64,000 bases of DNA from Candidatus Bathyarchaeota archaeon (lineage in GTDB: Archaea > Thermoproteota > Bathyarchaeia > Bathyarchaeales > SOJC01). The DNA is taken from positions 1 through 64,000 of the forward strand of contig JAGLZW010000002.1 of assembly GCA_023131225.1 (NCBI GenBank). Reading direction: 5' to 3'. This document shows, piece by piece, positions 27,499 through 36,101 of this stretch. The notes beneath the pieces are model-generated. The model did no database searches. It was not told where the DNA came from and saw only the letters and a list, made by a program, of their open reading frames with translations. A program made the position numbers and the translations under genes. How positions within the stretch are numbered: position 1 is the first letter of the stretch; every line of letters starts with the position of its first letter.

Positions 27499-28608
27499 AT
27501 GAATGTGCAGGAGCTCGTTCAAAAACATAAGCTGCTTGAATGTATTCACTGCGGAATATGCACCGGAAGTTGCCCAGTGTCCAGAAAGGCTAATTTAAAT
27601 GTTAGAAAGTACATGCGGGAAATTTCTATAGGTGGCAAGCTAACTATACACTCTCAAAACGAGTTATGGAGCTGTACGACCTGCGCTACATGTGGAATTC
27701 GCTGTCCAAAGGAAATAAATCCTTACGAATTTCTAATTGACATCCGAAGCCTTGCGGTAGAACAAGGGCAAATCGCCACAACACTCCGTGACGCGTTAGA
27801 GAGCACTTTTAAGAATGGTAATCCGTGGGCAAGAATAAGAAGCAAAAGGTCGGAGTGGGCACAAGAACTAGACATTAAACACGTCTCGCAAGGTGCAGAG
27901 TTCCTTTATTTTGTAGGCTGCACACCGGCTTATGATCCTCGAGTTCAAAAGGTGGCGAGAAACTTGGTGAAGTGCTTCGAAAAAGCAGGAGTCAACTTTG
28001 GAACATTAGGAGACGAAGAAAACTGCTGTGGAAGCGAAGTCTATGGTATGGGAGAAAAGGGCCTATTCGAACTTCTAATAGAAGAAAACGTTAAGTTATT
28101 CAAGAAGTATGATGTAAAGCACCTTGTCACAAGCTGTCCCCACTCATACAACGCCTTCAAAAACAGATATGGAGAAACAAGCTTCGAGGTTCTGCATCAC
28201 ACACAGTTACTTGCAGACTTAATCGACAAAGGTAATCTCACATTTTCACGAGAGATAAACAAAACAGTCATCTATCACGATCCCTGCTTCCTAGGAAAAC
28301 AGAATGGCGTATACGACGAGCCCAGAAGAGCTATCGAAAACATTCCAGGCGTAAAACTTGTAGAGTTCGATCGTTCTAGGGAGCGAAGCTTGTGCTGCGA
28401 AGGCGGCGGAGGAAGAATGTGGATAGACATTCCGGGAGAACGTCTCGCCGAAATCCGCGTCAAGGACGCAGCCGACTCGGGAGCGGAGATATTAGTTGTT
28501 GCGTGTCCTTTCTGTCTCCTAACCTTTGAGGATGCCGTTAAAACAACAGGCCTGGAAGGAAAAATTCAAGTCCTAGATATAGCAGAGCTACTTTCGCAAG
28601 CCATATAA
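27499..28608 (+). CDS. HdrD-like (HdrC-HdrB fusion) iron-sulfur oxidoreductase
   Basis: A 369-residue fusion of an HdrC-like N-terminus and an HdrB-like C-terminus. The N-terminal ferredoxin motifs are CIHCGICTGSCPV and CTTCATCGIRCP. Two cysteine-rich CCG domains follow: FVGCTPAYDPRV, then ENCCGSEVYG and TSCPHS; and HDPCFLGKQ, then CCEGGGG and ACPFC. I place the start at ATG 27499, since earlier in-frame TTG codons fall inside the promoter. It diverges from hdrA2-etfBA and is the likely catalytic disulfide (or other thiol) reductase partner of that HdrA. LutA/GlpC-type proteins are related alternatives. Confidence 0.85.
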   Translation: MNVQELVQKHKLLECIHCGICTGSCPVSRKANLNVRKYMREISIGGKLTIHSQNELWSCTTCATCGIRCPKEINPYEFLIDIRSLAVEQGQIATTLRDALESTFKNGNPWARIRSKRSEWAQELDIKHVSQGAEFLYFVGCTPAYDPRVQKVARNLVKCFEKAGVNFGTLGDEENCCGSEVYGMGEKGLFELLIEENVKLFKKYDVKHLVTSCPHSYNAFKNRYGETSFEVLHHTQLLADLIDKGNLTFSREINKTVIYHDPCFLGKQNGVYDEPRRAIENIPGVKLVEFDRSRERSLCCEGGGGRMWIDIPGERLAEIRVKDAADSGAEILVVACPFCLLTFEDAVKTTGLEGKIQVLDIAELLSQAI

Positions 28609-28848
28609 CCGTTCGCGCGCGCTTAGAGTTCAGAATCTTCGCATTGAATGTATCCTAATGATTGAAGTCTTTTCAACATTCCTTCACGCTCTTTCTTGGC
28701 ACGCACACGCAGGTTTCACTGAAGGTTCTTCAAAAGGTTCTGCATGCAATGCACCATCCTCTTCTGCACGGTGAAGGATATCCTAGAGCCTTTGAAGGAA
28801 GCATTATGACCGTTTTGAGTTATGGATTCATGCGCACATTGCAGTTTG

Positions 28849-29454
28849 CTATGGCTGAATGCCGAGTTTTTGGTAGATAACTGTTCGATTTTCTTCTGTT
28901 TTCTTTTTAATGTCTTCGAAGAGATTGTTTCCGTGAGAGTCTATCGCGACTGTTAGGGGACCAAATTCTTCAGTCTTTAATATCCATAGGGCTTCGGGCA
29001 TGCCCAAGTCGATCCATTCGACATTTTTTACTTTTTTTATTGCTTTTGCGGCGAGGACTGCGGCTCCGCCCGTGAAGGCTCCATAGATGGCTCCGTATTT
29101 CCGCATGGCGTCGGTGGTGCGTTTACCCATGCCTCCTTTACCAATGATGACGCGGGTTTTGAAGTTCTTGATGAATTCGTCTTCGAAAATGTCCATTCGT
29201 GTGCTAGTTGTGGGGCCAGCTGCCACTATGTTCCATTTGTCTCCTTCCTTTTTGACTATGGGACCGCAGTGAAAAACTGCCAAACCTTCTAAGTTGATTG
29301 GGAGTTGTTTTCCTTCTTTATGGAATTGCAGGGCTCTTTTGTGAGCTTGGTCGCGGGCTGTTACTATAGTTCCTGTGATGTATACAACATCGTTGACTTT
29401 CAATTTTCGCACATATTCTTCGGAGATTGGGGTGATTAATTTGTATGTTGCCAA
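28849..29454 (-). CDS. Fumarate hydratase (class I, two-subunit), beta subunit
   Basis: A 201-residue beta (C-terminal) subunit of the iron-sulfur class I fumarase or tartrate dehydratase family. It opens with YKLITPISEEYVRKLKVND and keeps the family blocks ITGTIVTARDQAHKRAL, FHCGPIV, GPTTSTRMD and VIGKGGMGKRT. It starts seven bases after the alpha-subunit stop, so the two are one operon. Fumarate and malate interconversion for the citric acid cycle is the expected role; L-tartrate dehydratase is a less likely alternative given no other tartrate genes. Confidence 0.9.
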   Translation of the reverse strand: MATYKLITPISEEYVRKLKVNDVVYITGTIVTARDQAHKRALQFHKEGKQLPINLEGLAVFHCGPIVKKEGDKWNIVAAGPTTSTRMDIFEDEFIKNFKTRVIIGKGGMGKRTTDAMRKYGAIYGAFTGGAAVLAAKAIKKVKNVEWIDLGMPEALWILKTEEFGPLTVAIDSHGNNLFEDIKKKTEENRTVIYQKLGIQP

Positions 29455-29461
29455 TTCTTTT

Positions 29462-30358
29462 TCACCTCATTTCATGCGTTAAGTATTCAACACGTCCATC
29501 TGGATGAATGCGCGCTGTTGCCCTTCTTGCCGCCCAGCAGTTGAAGGCTACTGCCGCTGGATAGGATGCTGGGTGTCTTGCAGCGTAGTCTATGTTTACA
29601 CCTAGGACGGTGAACTTGCCGCCTAGTCCCATTGGTCCTATACCTGTTTGGTTTGCGGCTTCCAGTAGTTCTTTTTCAAGTTTGGCTATTTCGGGGTCTG
29701 AGTTGGGGTGGTTAAGGGGGCGCAGTAACGCTTTTTTTGCCATTTTCATGGAGATATCTGTTCCTCCTCCGATTGCCACGCCTAAAATGTTTGGGGGGCA
29801 CGGTTTTGAGCCTGCTTTGATTACGGAGTCTATGACAAATTTCTTTAGCCCTTTGATACCTTCTCCAGGCACTAGCATACCTGTAACGCAGACGTTTTCT
29901 GAGCCACCGCCTTTCGGTAGCACAGTGATTTCAAGGGTGTTGCCGGGTACTATTTCCCAGTTTATGTAGGGGATGTTTCTACCTGTGTTGTTGCCTGTGT
30001 TTTTCTGTTTGAATGGGTCTACAGCATTTGGTCTCAAGGGCACTTCGTTTGTTGCTCTTTTGGTGGCGTTGCGTAAAGCGTTTTCAATTTTGTCTAGATT
30101 TTTGACTTCTGCTCCGGCTTTTATATAGAAGATTATTGTGCCGGTGTCTTGGCACATGGGTGTGCGGGTTCTTTCGGCTAGCGCCACGTTGTCAAGGATT
30201 GCTTTGAGTTGTGTTTTCCCCGCTTCACTTGTTTCTTCTTGGTAAGCTTTTTGGAGGGCTTCTTTAACATCTTTTGGTAATTCTGTAACTGCTAAGCGTA
30301 ACAGGTTAACTGCTACGTTTTCTACTGTTTGTTCTAAACTCAAATGGTTTTCCTCCAA
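29462..30358 (-). CDS. Fumarate hydratase (class I, two-subunit), alpha subunit
   Basis: A 298-residue alpha (N-terminal) subunit carrying the 4Fe-4S cluster. The three candidate cluster cysteines occur in TRTPMCQDTGTIIFYIKAG near residue 60, GSENVCVTGMLVPGEG, and SKPCPPNILGVAIGGGTD. Sequence blocks VPLRPNAVDPF and GPMGLGGKFTVLGVNIDYAARHPASYP (split here as GPMGLGGKFTVLG and HPASYP) match the family. Together with the beta subunit downstream it makes an oxygen-sensitive hydratase common in anaerobic archaea. Confidence 0.9.
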   Translation of the reverse strand: MEENHLSLEQTVENVAVNLLRLAVTELPKDVKEALQKAYQEETSEAGKTQLKAILDNVALAERTRTPMCQDTGTIIFYIKAGAEVKNLDKIENALRNATKRATNEVPLRPNAVDPFKQKNTGNNTGRNIPYINWEIVPGNTLEITVLPKGGGSENVCVTGMLVPGEGIKGLKKFVIDSVIKAGSKPCPPNILGVAIGGGTDISMKMAKKALLRPLNHPNSDPEIAKLEKELLEAANQTGIGPMGLGGKFTVLGVNIDYAARHPASYPAAVAFNCWAARRATARIHPDGRVEYLTHEMR

Positions 30359-30598
30359 GCGTTTGAGAGCTTAGTTGTAAATACTTCAATCTTATAGCTT
30401 TTGTGTGCATCCCGGTTTGCCATGTTTGATGGTAAGCGATCAAAATTCTATTTGGTGTCAAATAGACTCCGAACATGGAAAGTGCAAAGTAATTACGTGA
30501 GAATCTCTATAACTTATACTGCAATGAAAACACTAGTCTTTACCTTTGCAAGTTAATGTTGAAAGGAAAAGCATTTTCAGGATTAGGATAAGCGTAGT

Positions 30599-31222
30599 CT
30601 AGGAATAAGCCATAATCTTCTTCAAAATCTCTATGTTGAACTTAGTGTTTGCGCAACCATTTTTCGTAAGAGGAATTGCTTGGCCAGTTAAGCCTAGATG
30701 TTGGATATAGTCACCACCCATTTTCAACTCGTGACCACAAGCGACAGCTATAACTCCTTCACAGCCACTCCTTTTCAATATCTGAGGAACACAAGAACTG
30801 CCAGGGATAACAAATACGTCGTAGTCATTCTTCTCAGCCAGCTTTGTAGCCTGATTTACTATACAGTCTTCTGAGCAGTGACCACAGCTATAAGAGGGAA
30901 TTTCAGGATTGAAGCTCGCTTGACAACGATTGTCCATATACTTGCGAGCGCAGTGAGGCAGAAGAACAGCCCGTTTTCCAGTTTTATAAAATTTTTGTTT
31001 TTCGGAAAGGTTTCTAACATATACGTCAACAAGGTCTTCAACAAGCATTAATGCATCAGAAATCTCCAAGCCAGTCATTTCTTGAATTCTAAATTTTTCA
31101 GCTAAATGCCTAGCGTGACCTCCAAGTTTTTTGTGCAGACCTTTCTCATTGGCTATGCTTGCGAGTTCTCTAAAGAAACCCTTAGATATTCTCGAAAGGT
31201 CAAAGCTAAACTTGTAGGGCAT
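30599..31222 (-). CDS. DUF116 family cysteine-rich protein
   Basis: A 207-residue protein of the DUF116 family, whose function is not established. The family core is visible: LLPHCARKYMDNRC, then SCGHCSEDC (four or more conserved cysteines that may bind metal), VFVIPGSSCVPQIL and VIAVACGHELKMG. It stands alone between the fumarase operon and the integrase gene, with about 240 bases of empty sequence before it. Redox or metal binding is a guess from the cysteines only. Confidence 0.8.
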   Translation of the reverse strand: MPYKFSFDLSRISKGFFRELASIANEKGLHKKLGGHARHLAEKFRIQEMTGLEISDALMLVEDLVDVYVRNLSEKQKFYKTGKRAVLLPHCARKYMDNRCQASFNPEIPSYSCGHCSEDCIVNQATKLAEKNDYDVFVIPGSSCVPQILKRSGCEGVIAVACGHELKMGGDYIQHLGLTGQAIPLTKNGCANTKFNIEILKKIMAYS

Positions 31223-31287
31223 ATTTCTTATCCAACCTTAAACTTATATACTGACTCCAACTACATACATCTAGTGGTGTAAGAGGC

Positions 31288-32574
31288 GTGAATAACATAA
31301 GTATCATACGTGAATATAAGCTCTATCTGCAAGACAACAACCGTAGCCCCAAGACAATTCATGGTTATGAGGCGATTTTAGCCGAGCTTTCAGATTTTAT
31401 GAAGAGCAAACCATTCAAGAAGATGACAGCGAAGGATATGAGCAAATTTCTACGGTGGAAGAGAAGTCGCAAAATTGTGGGGGGGCGTCATCATAAGATA
31501 AGTGGGGCGTCTCTTAGCGAAGACAGTTATTGGCTGTACGTTCTAAGCCTTAAAATTTTCTACCGTTGGCTCTACAAACTGCCACAACATCATTATCCCC
31601 CTCAAGTTGCACAGTTAAATGTTAGAAGGAAAAAGAACCAAGCAATTACGCCCAGTGAAATCATAACAAAGGAAGATATCGCAACCGTCCTTAAACATTG
31701 CAGCAACTTCAAAGAGAAAGCTGTAATTTCTTGCTTATATGAGAGTGGTTGCAGAGCAACAGAGTTTTTGGATTGGCGCATTGGAGACATTGTTTTCGAT
31801 AAGCGTGGAGCAGTGTTAAATGTGAAAGGCAAAACTGGGGAAAGACGCATACGCCTGATAGAAAGCGTGCCACACCTTCAGCAGTGGCTAGAAACACACC
31901 CCAACAGAGACGAAAAAAGAGCCTACGTTTGGAGGAGAAACCAAACACAAATCACACAAACCGCCTATATGTATCTCCGAGAAATGCTACTAAGACTATT
32001 CAAGAAGGCTGAGATAGATAAGCCAGTTAACCCTCACGCCTTTCGACACAGTCGATTGACAGAGCTTGCGAAGTATCTTTCAGACTCGAAACTGAAAGTG
32101 TTTGCTGGATGGACAGGTTCAAGCCGCATGGCAGGAACATACGTTCATCTATCTGGAGCAGACTTGGATGAAGATTTGCTGAAAGCTGCTGGTGTAGAAA
32201 TCAGTGAAAAAGAACACGCCAGCCCATTAATGCTCAGAAAATGTCCAAGATGTGGGTTCCAAAACTCAGGATCGAAATTCTGCAGTAAATGTGGATTGCC
32301 ATTGCACCCCGAAGAATTGATCTCCAAAGAGCTCGAAATGAAAGAAGAATTATCCCATCTTCAAGAAAGATTCAGATTGACTGAACTGGCGATGGAGCAA
32401 TTTGCAAAAGAAACGGCTAAGAGGATGCAACATTTAGAATCAGTCATAAACAAGTATGAGAAAATGGAAATCGAGAAACAAAACGAGGAGTTACTGGAAG
32501 AGTATGAAACGAATTATGCTTCTGCACAAAGGGTAAATCACAAATCAAAACCTAAGAACAACAAGAAGAGCTAA
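31288..32574 (+). CDS. Tyrosine recombinase/integrase with zinc ribbon and coiled-coil tail
   Basis: A 428-residue site-specific recombinase. An N-terminal SAM-like core-binding domain (about 1-100) contains SPKTIHGYEAILAELSDF. The catalytic domain shows the first Arg in YESGCRATEFLDW, the HxxR box in PHAFRHSRLTELA, the His/Trp position GWTGSS and the Tyr nucleophile region GTYVHLSG. After it comes a zinc ribbon (CPRCGFQNSGSKFCSKCG) and a charged coiled coil. The GTG start has GAGG close by. It probably integrates the neighbouring ParB and regulator genes as a mobile element; the attachment site was not found. Confidence 0.9.
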   Translation: MNNISIIREYKLYLQDNNRSPKTIHGYEAILAELSDFMKSKPFKKMTAKDMSKFLRWKRSRKIVGGRHHKISGASLSEDSYWLYVLSLKIFYRWLYKLPQHHYPPQVAQLNVRRKKNQAITPSEIITKEDIATVLKHCSNFKEKAVISCLYESGCRATEFLDWRIGDIVFDKRGAVLNVKGKTGERRIRLIESVPHLQQWLETHPNRDEKRAYVWRRNQTQITQTAYMYLREMLLRLFKKAEIDKPVNPHAFRHSRLTELAKYLSDSKLKVFAGWTGSSRMAGTYVHLSGADLDEDLLKAAGVEISEKEHASPLMLRKCPRCGFQNSGSKFCSKCGLPLHPEELISKELEMKEELSHLQERFRLTELAMEQFAKETAKRMQHLESVINKYEKMEIEKQNEELLEEYETNYASAQRVNHKSKPKNNKKS

Positions 32575-33005
32575 TGCCAGTGCGCGCGCGCAGGACCATG
32601 CATTTTCTAATGATTATGAACTGAAAAACCTAGGTTTAACACGCTAGAACTTGAAGAAATCGAGGGTTTTTTTCAGGTTTTCTGCTCTCAGAGCATGGAG
32701 AAGCTATTATGATGATTATGAAAGTGCAATTATGACGATGTTTATATGGAGAAAAGGGTGTGTTTCCCACAGTGGTAGAAGCAACCCTATATTATTACCC
32801 GCGCATCTTTGTATTAACTTGCTGAGGTTTTGGGTGGTTAATGCTGAAAGTTGCAACTGCGTTAACTGTTTACAGAGGTTTAGAAAATTGTTTTTTTCGC
32901 TTCGGTTTCTCTGCGAAATGTGGCTTCGTGGCAGAGTGCAGCTGCAAGCGCATAAAAGAACCGCCCAGAATTAGTGCTGGTGGGTCGTCGTGTTCACGTT
33001 TGTTT
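32575..33005. other. Intergenic region inside the putative element, with a GC-alternating tract
   Basis: About 430 bases after the integrase with no convincing gene. It begins with GCGCGCGCGC at 32582-32591, eight bases past the stop codon, and contains the palindrome AACCTAGGTT near 32628. A weak hairpin, TTTCGC with GCGAAA near 32900, lies before the small minus-strand gene's end. Attachment or replication sequences could be here, but none is recognised. Confidence 0.45.
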
Positions 33006-33329
33006 TCAGATGTGTTTTGATAAGAGATTTATCAGCTGTTCTTTCTCTCTGTAAATCTCGTTTTCTCTTGTTTTGATCAAAGTGTTTATCAGCGAAACAA
33101 GAGGGTTGACGATTCTTCTTGTGATAAGGCAGTCTAGGAATTCGTGTCGAAGGGTGTCCAGAGCCTCATCTGTTGACAAGTCAAAGACGTAGATAGTATT
33201 GCCCACGACTTCACCTGAAATCCTATAGTGCTCCTTGGGTTCCCACCTTACAACGGAAACTTCCACGGAAGGAATAAGTCTCTTCAACCGCGCAAGCTCT
33301 TTCTCAAGGATCCGCTGAACACTCATCAT
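33006..33329 (-). CDS. Small zincin-like protein beside ParB
   Basis: A 107-residue protein of no family I can name. The central stretch DTLRHEFLDCLITRRIV carries a His-Glu pair in a helix as in zinc proteases, but the following residue pattern is HEFLD, not the full HExxH, so catalysis is doubtful. Before it is a short beta region (YRISGEVVGNTIYVFD). It starts eight bases after the ParB-like stop and should be co-transcribed. The pairing suggests an element maintenance function. Confidence 0.55.
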   Translation of the reverse strand: MMSVQRILEKELARLKRLIPSVEVSVVRWEPKEHYRISGEVVGNTIYVFDLSTDEALDTLRHEFLDCLITRRIVNPLVSLINTLIKTRENEIYREKEQLINLLSKHI

Positions 33330-33337
33330 ATCAAGTA

Positions 33338-34276
33338 TCAGTCTTCCTGGTGCATGCGCTTTCCCATGGTTGCATGCCCATCTAGATGTTCTATCGCACC
33401 AGTTGCCTTCTTCAAGTTGCCAATTACTCCTCTCATTGTGAGGTATATTCCCGCACTTACGAGATGTTTTTCTTTTATGTCACGGATCAATGGTGCTAGA
33501 TCCTCATTCAACTTCTTCATTAACCTCTCGATGGTCTTCGCGGATTTTTGACAATACTCCGTTTGGCTCAACCCCCTTCGCGTGGGTGTTTTATTTGCTG
33601 CTTCCTTTTCTTCAGGGGTCATAAAAAATTCTTCATCTTTCTGAGCGCTCACAATGCGCTTTACCTCTGCTAGGAGCAGCTGACCCTTACACTGTTCGAT
33701 CTCCTCAGCAGCCTTGAGAAGGCTGGCTTTGATTTTTAGTTTGGTTAATTCGTAAAGCTTGTTTACGCTCAACTTCTTTAATGCATTAAAGTCTTGATCT
33801 TCACCTGCAACACTTTCGAGAGACTTGAAGATTTTGTAGATGGCAACATACTGTGAGATCTGTCCCTCAGTCACTCCTAGCTTTTTTGCAACCTCTGCTT
33901 GAGGCGCCATAGCTCCTCCACGCTTAATGGCCTCCACGAACTTCGCTGTGAACTCGGCTCTCTTATATGTTGATCTAGGTGTTCTCTTGAAGGTTGACTC
34001 CGCAATTCTGAAAACGTCTGAGTCACTCAGTTTAATCCTGATGTCTAACAGGACTTTCTGTTCCTTTTTCACTGAAGCCCATCTAGCATGTCCGTCAACT
34101 ATTTCGTACTCATCGATCTTAGTGGGGTGAGGACGCACAATAATTGGCTGCTGAACCCCGTCCCTTTCAACAGAGTTAAAAACGTTCAGACTGTGACTTC
34201 TACCAGGCAAAATGGAGGACTGATGAATCTTGTCTGCACGAACCCATTTAAACTTTCTATTACTTTGCTCTGACAA
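33338..34276 (-). CDS. ParB/Spo0J-like DNA-binding protein
   Basis: A 312-residue protein with an N-terminal ParB-like nuclease or CTPase-type domain (residues about 10-90: QQPIIVRPHPTKIDEYEIVDGHARWASVKKE, here cited as QPIIVRPHP and YEIVDGHARW). A helix-turn-helix follows near residue 125 (EVAKKLGVTEGQISQYVAIY). The rest is helical and charged. No parA gene is nearby. It is the first gene of a minus-strand pair with the small zincin-like protein and is driven by the bidirectional promoter at 34349. In mobile elements such proteins act in partition, copy control or regulation. Confidence 0.8.
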   Translation of the reverse strand: MSEQSNRKFKWVRADKIHQSSILPGRSHSLNVFNSVERDGVQQPIIVRPHPTKIDEYEIVDGHARWASVKKEQKVLLDIRIKLSDSDVFRIAESTFKRTPRSTYKRAEFTAKFVEAIKRGGAMAPQAEVAKKLGVTEGQISQYVAIYKIFKSLESVAGEDQDFNALKKLSVNKLYELTKLKIKASLLKAAEEIEQCKGQLLLAEVKRIVSAQKDEEFFMTPEEKEAANKTPTRRGLSQTEYCQKSAKTIERLMKKLNEDLAPLIRDIKEKHLVSAGIYLTMRGVIGNLKKATGAIEHLDGHATMGKRMHQED

Positions 34277-34303
34277 TTGTCAACATCTCTTTTTTACTTC
34301 TCT

Positions 34304-34325
34304 CCCGCGCACTTGTGCGTGAGAT
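34304..34325 (-). promoter_or_regulatory. Inverted repeat in the ParB leader
   Basis: CGCAC and GTGCG, two bases apart, form a tight GC-rich palindrome, extended imperfectly by flanking CTCCC and TGAG. It lies between the ParB start codon and its TATA box, so it is a possible protein-binding site or mRNA hairpin. Confidence 0.35.
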
Positions 34326-34348
34326 ATCCTGCAGATGTTATTGGCGAA

Positions 34349-34360
34349 TATTTATATAAG
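34349..34360. promoter_or_regulatory. Bidirectional TATA box between ParB and winged-helix genes
   Basis: ATATTTATATAAG reads as a good TATA box in both directions (TTTATATAAG forward, TTATATAAATA in reverse). The plus-strand gene starts about 90 bases to the right and the ParB gene about 75 bases to the left, so it may serve both. Confidence 0.5.
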
Positions 34361-34362
34361 TT

Positions 34363-34383
34363 AAGCTGGATAGTATCCAACTT
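34363..34383 (+). promoter_or_regulatory. Operator-like palindrome over the winged-helix gene's transcription start
   Basis: The arms AAGCTGGATA and TATCCAACTT flank a single central G; nine of ten positions are complementary. The palindrome begins three bases after the TATA box and would cover the expected transcription start (about 34380). A repressor bound here would block the winged-helix gene and perhaps the divergent ParB gene. Confidence 0.6.
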
Positions 34384-34446
34384 GAATTTCATATACTATA
34401 CGCGGGCTTAAGAGAAAAGATACAGTATCGGAATGGGTGGGTAGCC

Positions 34447-35286
34447 ATGTCAAATAGGTGGTCATTTGAAGTTTTCCCTGAAGAGTTAAAGCGCCGTTCG
34501 ATATCTGCGTGGAGGATCCTTCTTGCACTTGCTTATGATGGATCTTCAACAATGTATGGAATCAAGAAGAAATACGGATTCCTATATCCGTCAATTCATC
34601 GCGCAACCAAGAGTCTTGAAGAGTTGAAGTGGATAAGGGTTATTGAAGAAAGGCGTTCTCAGAAGGGAGGCACCACAAAAGTTTACGGTTTAACCTTGCT
34701 TGGACTGCTGCACGTGCTTAGCAGAATCCCAAAATTGTTTCGTCCTGAGGAAATCCATACAGATGGGGGAGAAGGATTTCTGCCAGAGGAAGCAAAGCCT
34801 GATCTGCGAGAGTTGACATCTCAACAAGATGTTGCTTTCCACTTACTCTACTGCTTTAGGTCGGATCAAGTTGCTGAGAACAATCGTGAGTTACTGCCAC
34901 TGATATTTGGTAAGTGGGGTCATCTTAAAAGCGCTCACGCAACAGTTGAGGTTTTTTCCAGCATGTTAGATGTTGCTCACGTTACATTGGCAGACTATTA
35001 TAGCTCCAAATGGCCAAGCAGAAGGCAGTCGAGCCTGCACAGGCTTTTCGCTTTCAAAGTTTACTATAACATTTTGAAAGGCTCAGTGTTCGAATATCGC
35101 CCTAAGGAACTGGAAGATTACGACTCATTTGATTATCAAGGTATGATTCAGCAAAAGGCAATAGCGATATTCCGGAATGACCGCCAACTCACAGCTCTCT
35201 TCAAGCAAATCTGTAGCATACTCGAAAAGAAAGCAGCGTCCCTCTCCAAATCCCTTAAAGAAGTCAAATGGGCGATATTGTCATAA
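34447..35286 (+). CDS. Winged-helix DNA-binding protein of the putative mobile element
   Basis: A 279-residue protein. Residues about 18-90 form a PadR/MarR-like winged helix: SAWRILLALAYDGSSTMYGI, then FLYPSIHRATKSLEELKWI and the wing RRSQKGGTTKVYGLT. The C-terminal 190 residues are helical and match no family I know. The start has GGTGGG a few bases upstream, a good archaeal ribosome site. The operator palindrome and divergent ParB-like gene suggest it is the element's master regulator, probably repressing itself. Confidence 0.65.
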   Translation: MSNRWSFEVFPEELKRRSISAWRILLALAYDGSSTMYGIKKKYGFLYPSIHRATKSLEELKWIRVIEERRSQKGGTTKVYGLTLLGLLHVLSRIPKLFRPEEIHTDGGEGFLPEEAKPDLRELTSQQDVAFHLLYCFRSDQVAENNRELLPLIFGKWGHLKSAHATVEVFSSMLDVAHVTLADYYSSKWPSRRQSSLHRLFAFKVYYNILKGSVFEYRPKELEDYDSFDYQGMIQQKAIAIFRNDRQLTALFKQICSILEKKAASLSKSLKEVKWAILS

Positions 35287-35316
35287 GATACTTTGCATGC
35301 TGACTTCTTGGGCAAT

Positions 35317-35859
35317 TCAAGTTAATACTGCACCACAGTTTGCACATTTAGTCTGGTCTGCTTTATTTCTAGCATCACAATACTTACAAAATATCATCGC
35401 TGGAATAGTCCCCCTAGCGAGAGCCTCTTGTGCCAATCGTTTCTTCTCCTGTCGTGCTTCTGTTAGAAGTTTTTGGATTTCTTCCTTGACTTCCTCAATT
35501 CGTTTTCCCTTAACCTTACCTACTGTGTATTCGCCCTCTTGCGTTCCGAGGTCTACAACAATTCTGAGTGCTAAGATTCCAATCACACTAATCCTCCTAA
35601 GTAGAAGACCAGTAATTTGTTCGAGAGGAACCTTTGCCCTTTGACCAAACCTCGAAACGAAAAGTCCTGCCTTTTCTATGAATATCATATTGTCATTAGT
35701 AAATACAAGAAGACCTTTAAGATCCAACTTAAATCTCTCGCTTGGAAGCAGAACTGGTGGTGCGAAACTACAGACATATTGTAATTCAATCTCCTCTCCT
35801 TCCACTAATCCGAGACAACCTATGCATGCTTTATACTCTGAATCCTTCATTCCTTGCAT
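35317..35859 (-). CDS. PH-like domain protein with C-terminal zinc ribbon
   Basis: A 180-residue protein of unknown role. The N-terminus has CIGCLGL; the middle (about 35-130) is a beta-rich region (LLVFTNDNMIFIEKAG, then VPLEQITGLLLRRIS and LRIVVDLGTQ) resembling the PH-like fold of short membrane or signalling proteins. After a charged coiled coil comes the zinc ribbon FCKYCDARNKADQTKCANCG. I take ATG 35859 because AAGGAGG stands 11 bases upstream; a TTG at 35895 lies before that ribosome site. It lies at the edge of the putative element. Confidence 0.55.
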   Translation of the reverse strand: MQGMKDSEYKACIGCLGLVEGEEIELQYVCSFAPPVLLPSERFKLDLKGLLVFTNDNMIFIEKAGLFVSRFGQRAKVPLEQITGLLLRRISVIGILALRIVVDLGTQEGEYTVGKVKGKRIEEVKEEIQKLLTEARQEKKRLAQEALARGTIPAMIFCKYCDARNKADQTKCANCGAVLT

Positions 35860-36101
35860 TGAAATTTTTTCCTCCTTTCGGTATCTTTTGAGCAATTAGG
35901 CTCTTCTTTTTTCCTCATTTTCGCATGTGCTTCTTTAACAGATAATGCCGAGTCCACTTGGAATGGTCCTTGTATTTCTACTATTCGTTGTGTAACACCC
36001 AAGAAGTTGGAATCATCATCCACATACAAAACGTGAATATGACTATCTTTACCCGTCTTTTTATAATCACTTATTGGCGAATCAAGATTAACTTTGGTCA
36101 A
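35847..36101 (-). pseudogene. Truncated response-regulator receiver domain
   Basis: Only the start of a receiver domain remains: IHVLYVDDDSNFLGVTQRI (the acidic pocket) and VDSALSVKEAHAKM. The frame then ends about 20 codons later, before the phosphorylated Asp and Lys positions. The 3' end overlaps the next gene's start. It touches the M20 peptidase fragment upstream by four bases. A relic, not a functioning regulator. Confidence 0.65.

Noticed and set aside
32651-32974. 107-codon plus-strand frame after the integrase
   Set aside because: Low complexity and Cys/Arg-rich without any motif; no ribosome site; treated as chance.
34361-34552. 63-codon minus-strand frame over the operator and winged-helix start
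   Set aside because: Overlaps the operator and the real gene; no motif.
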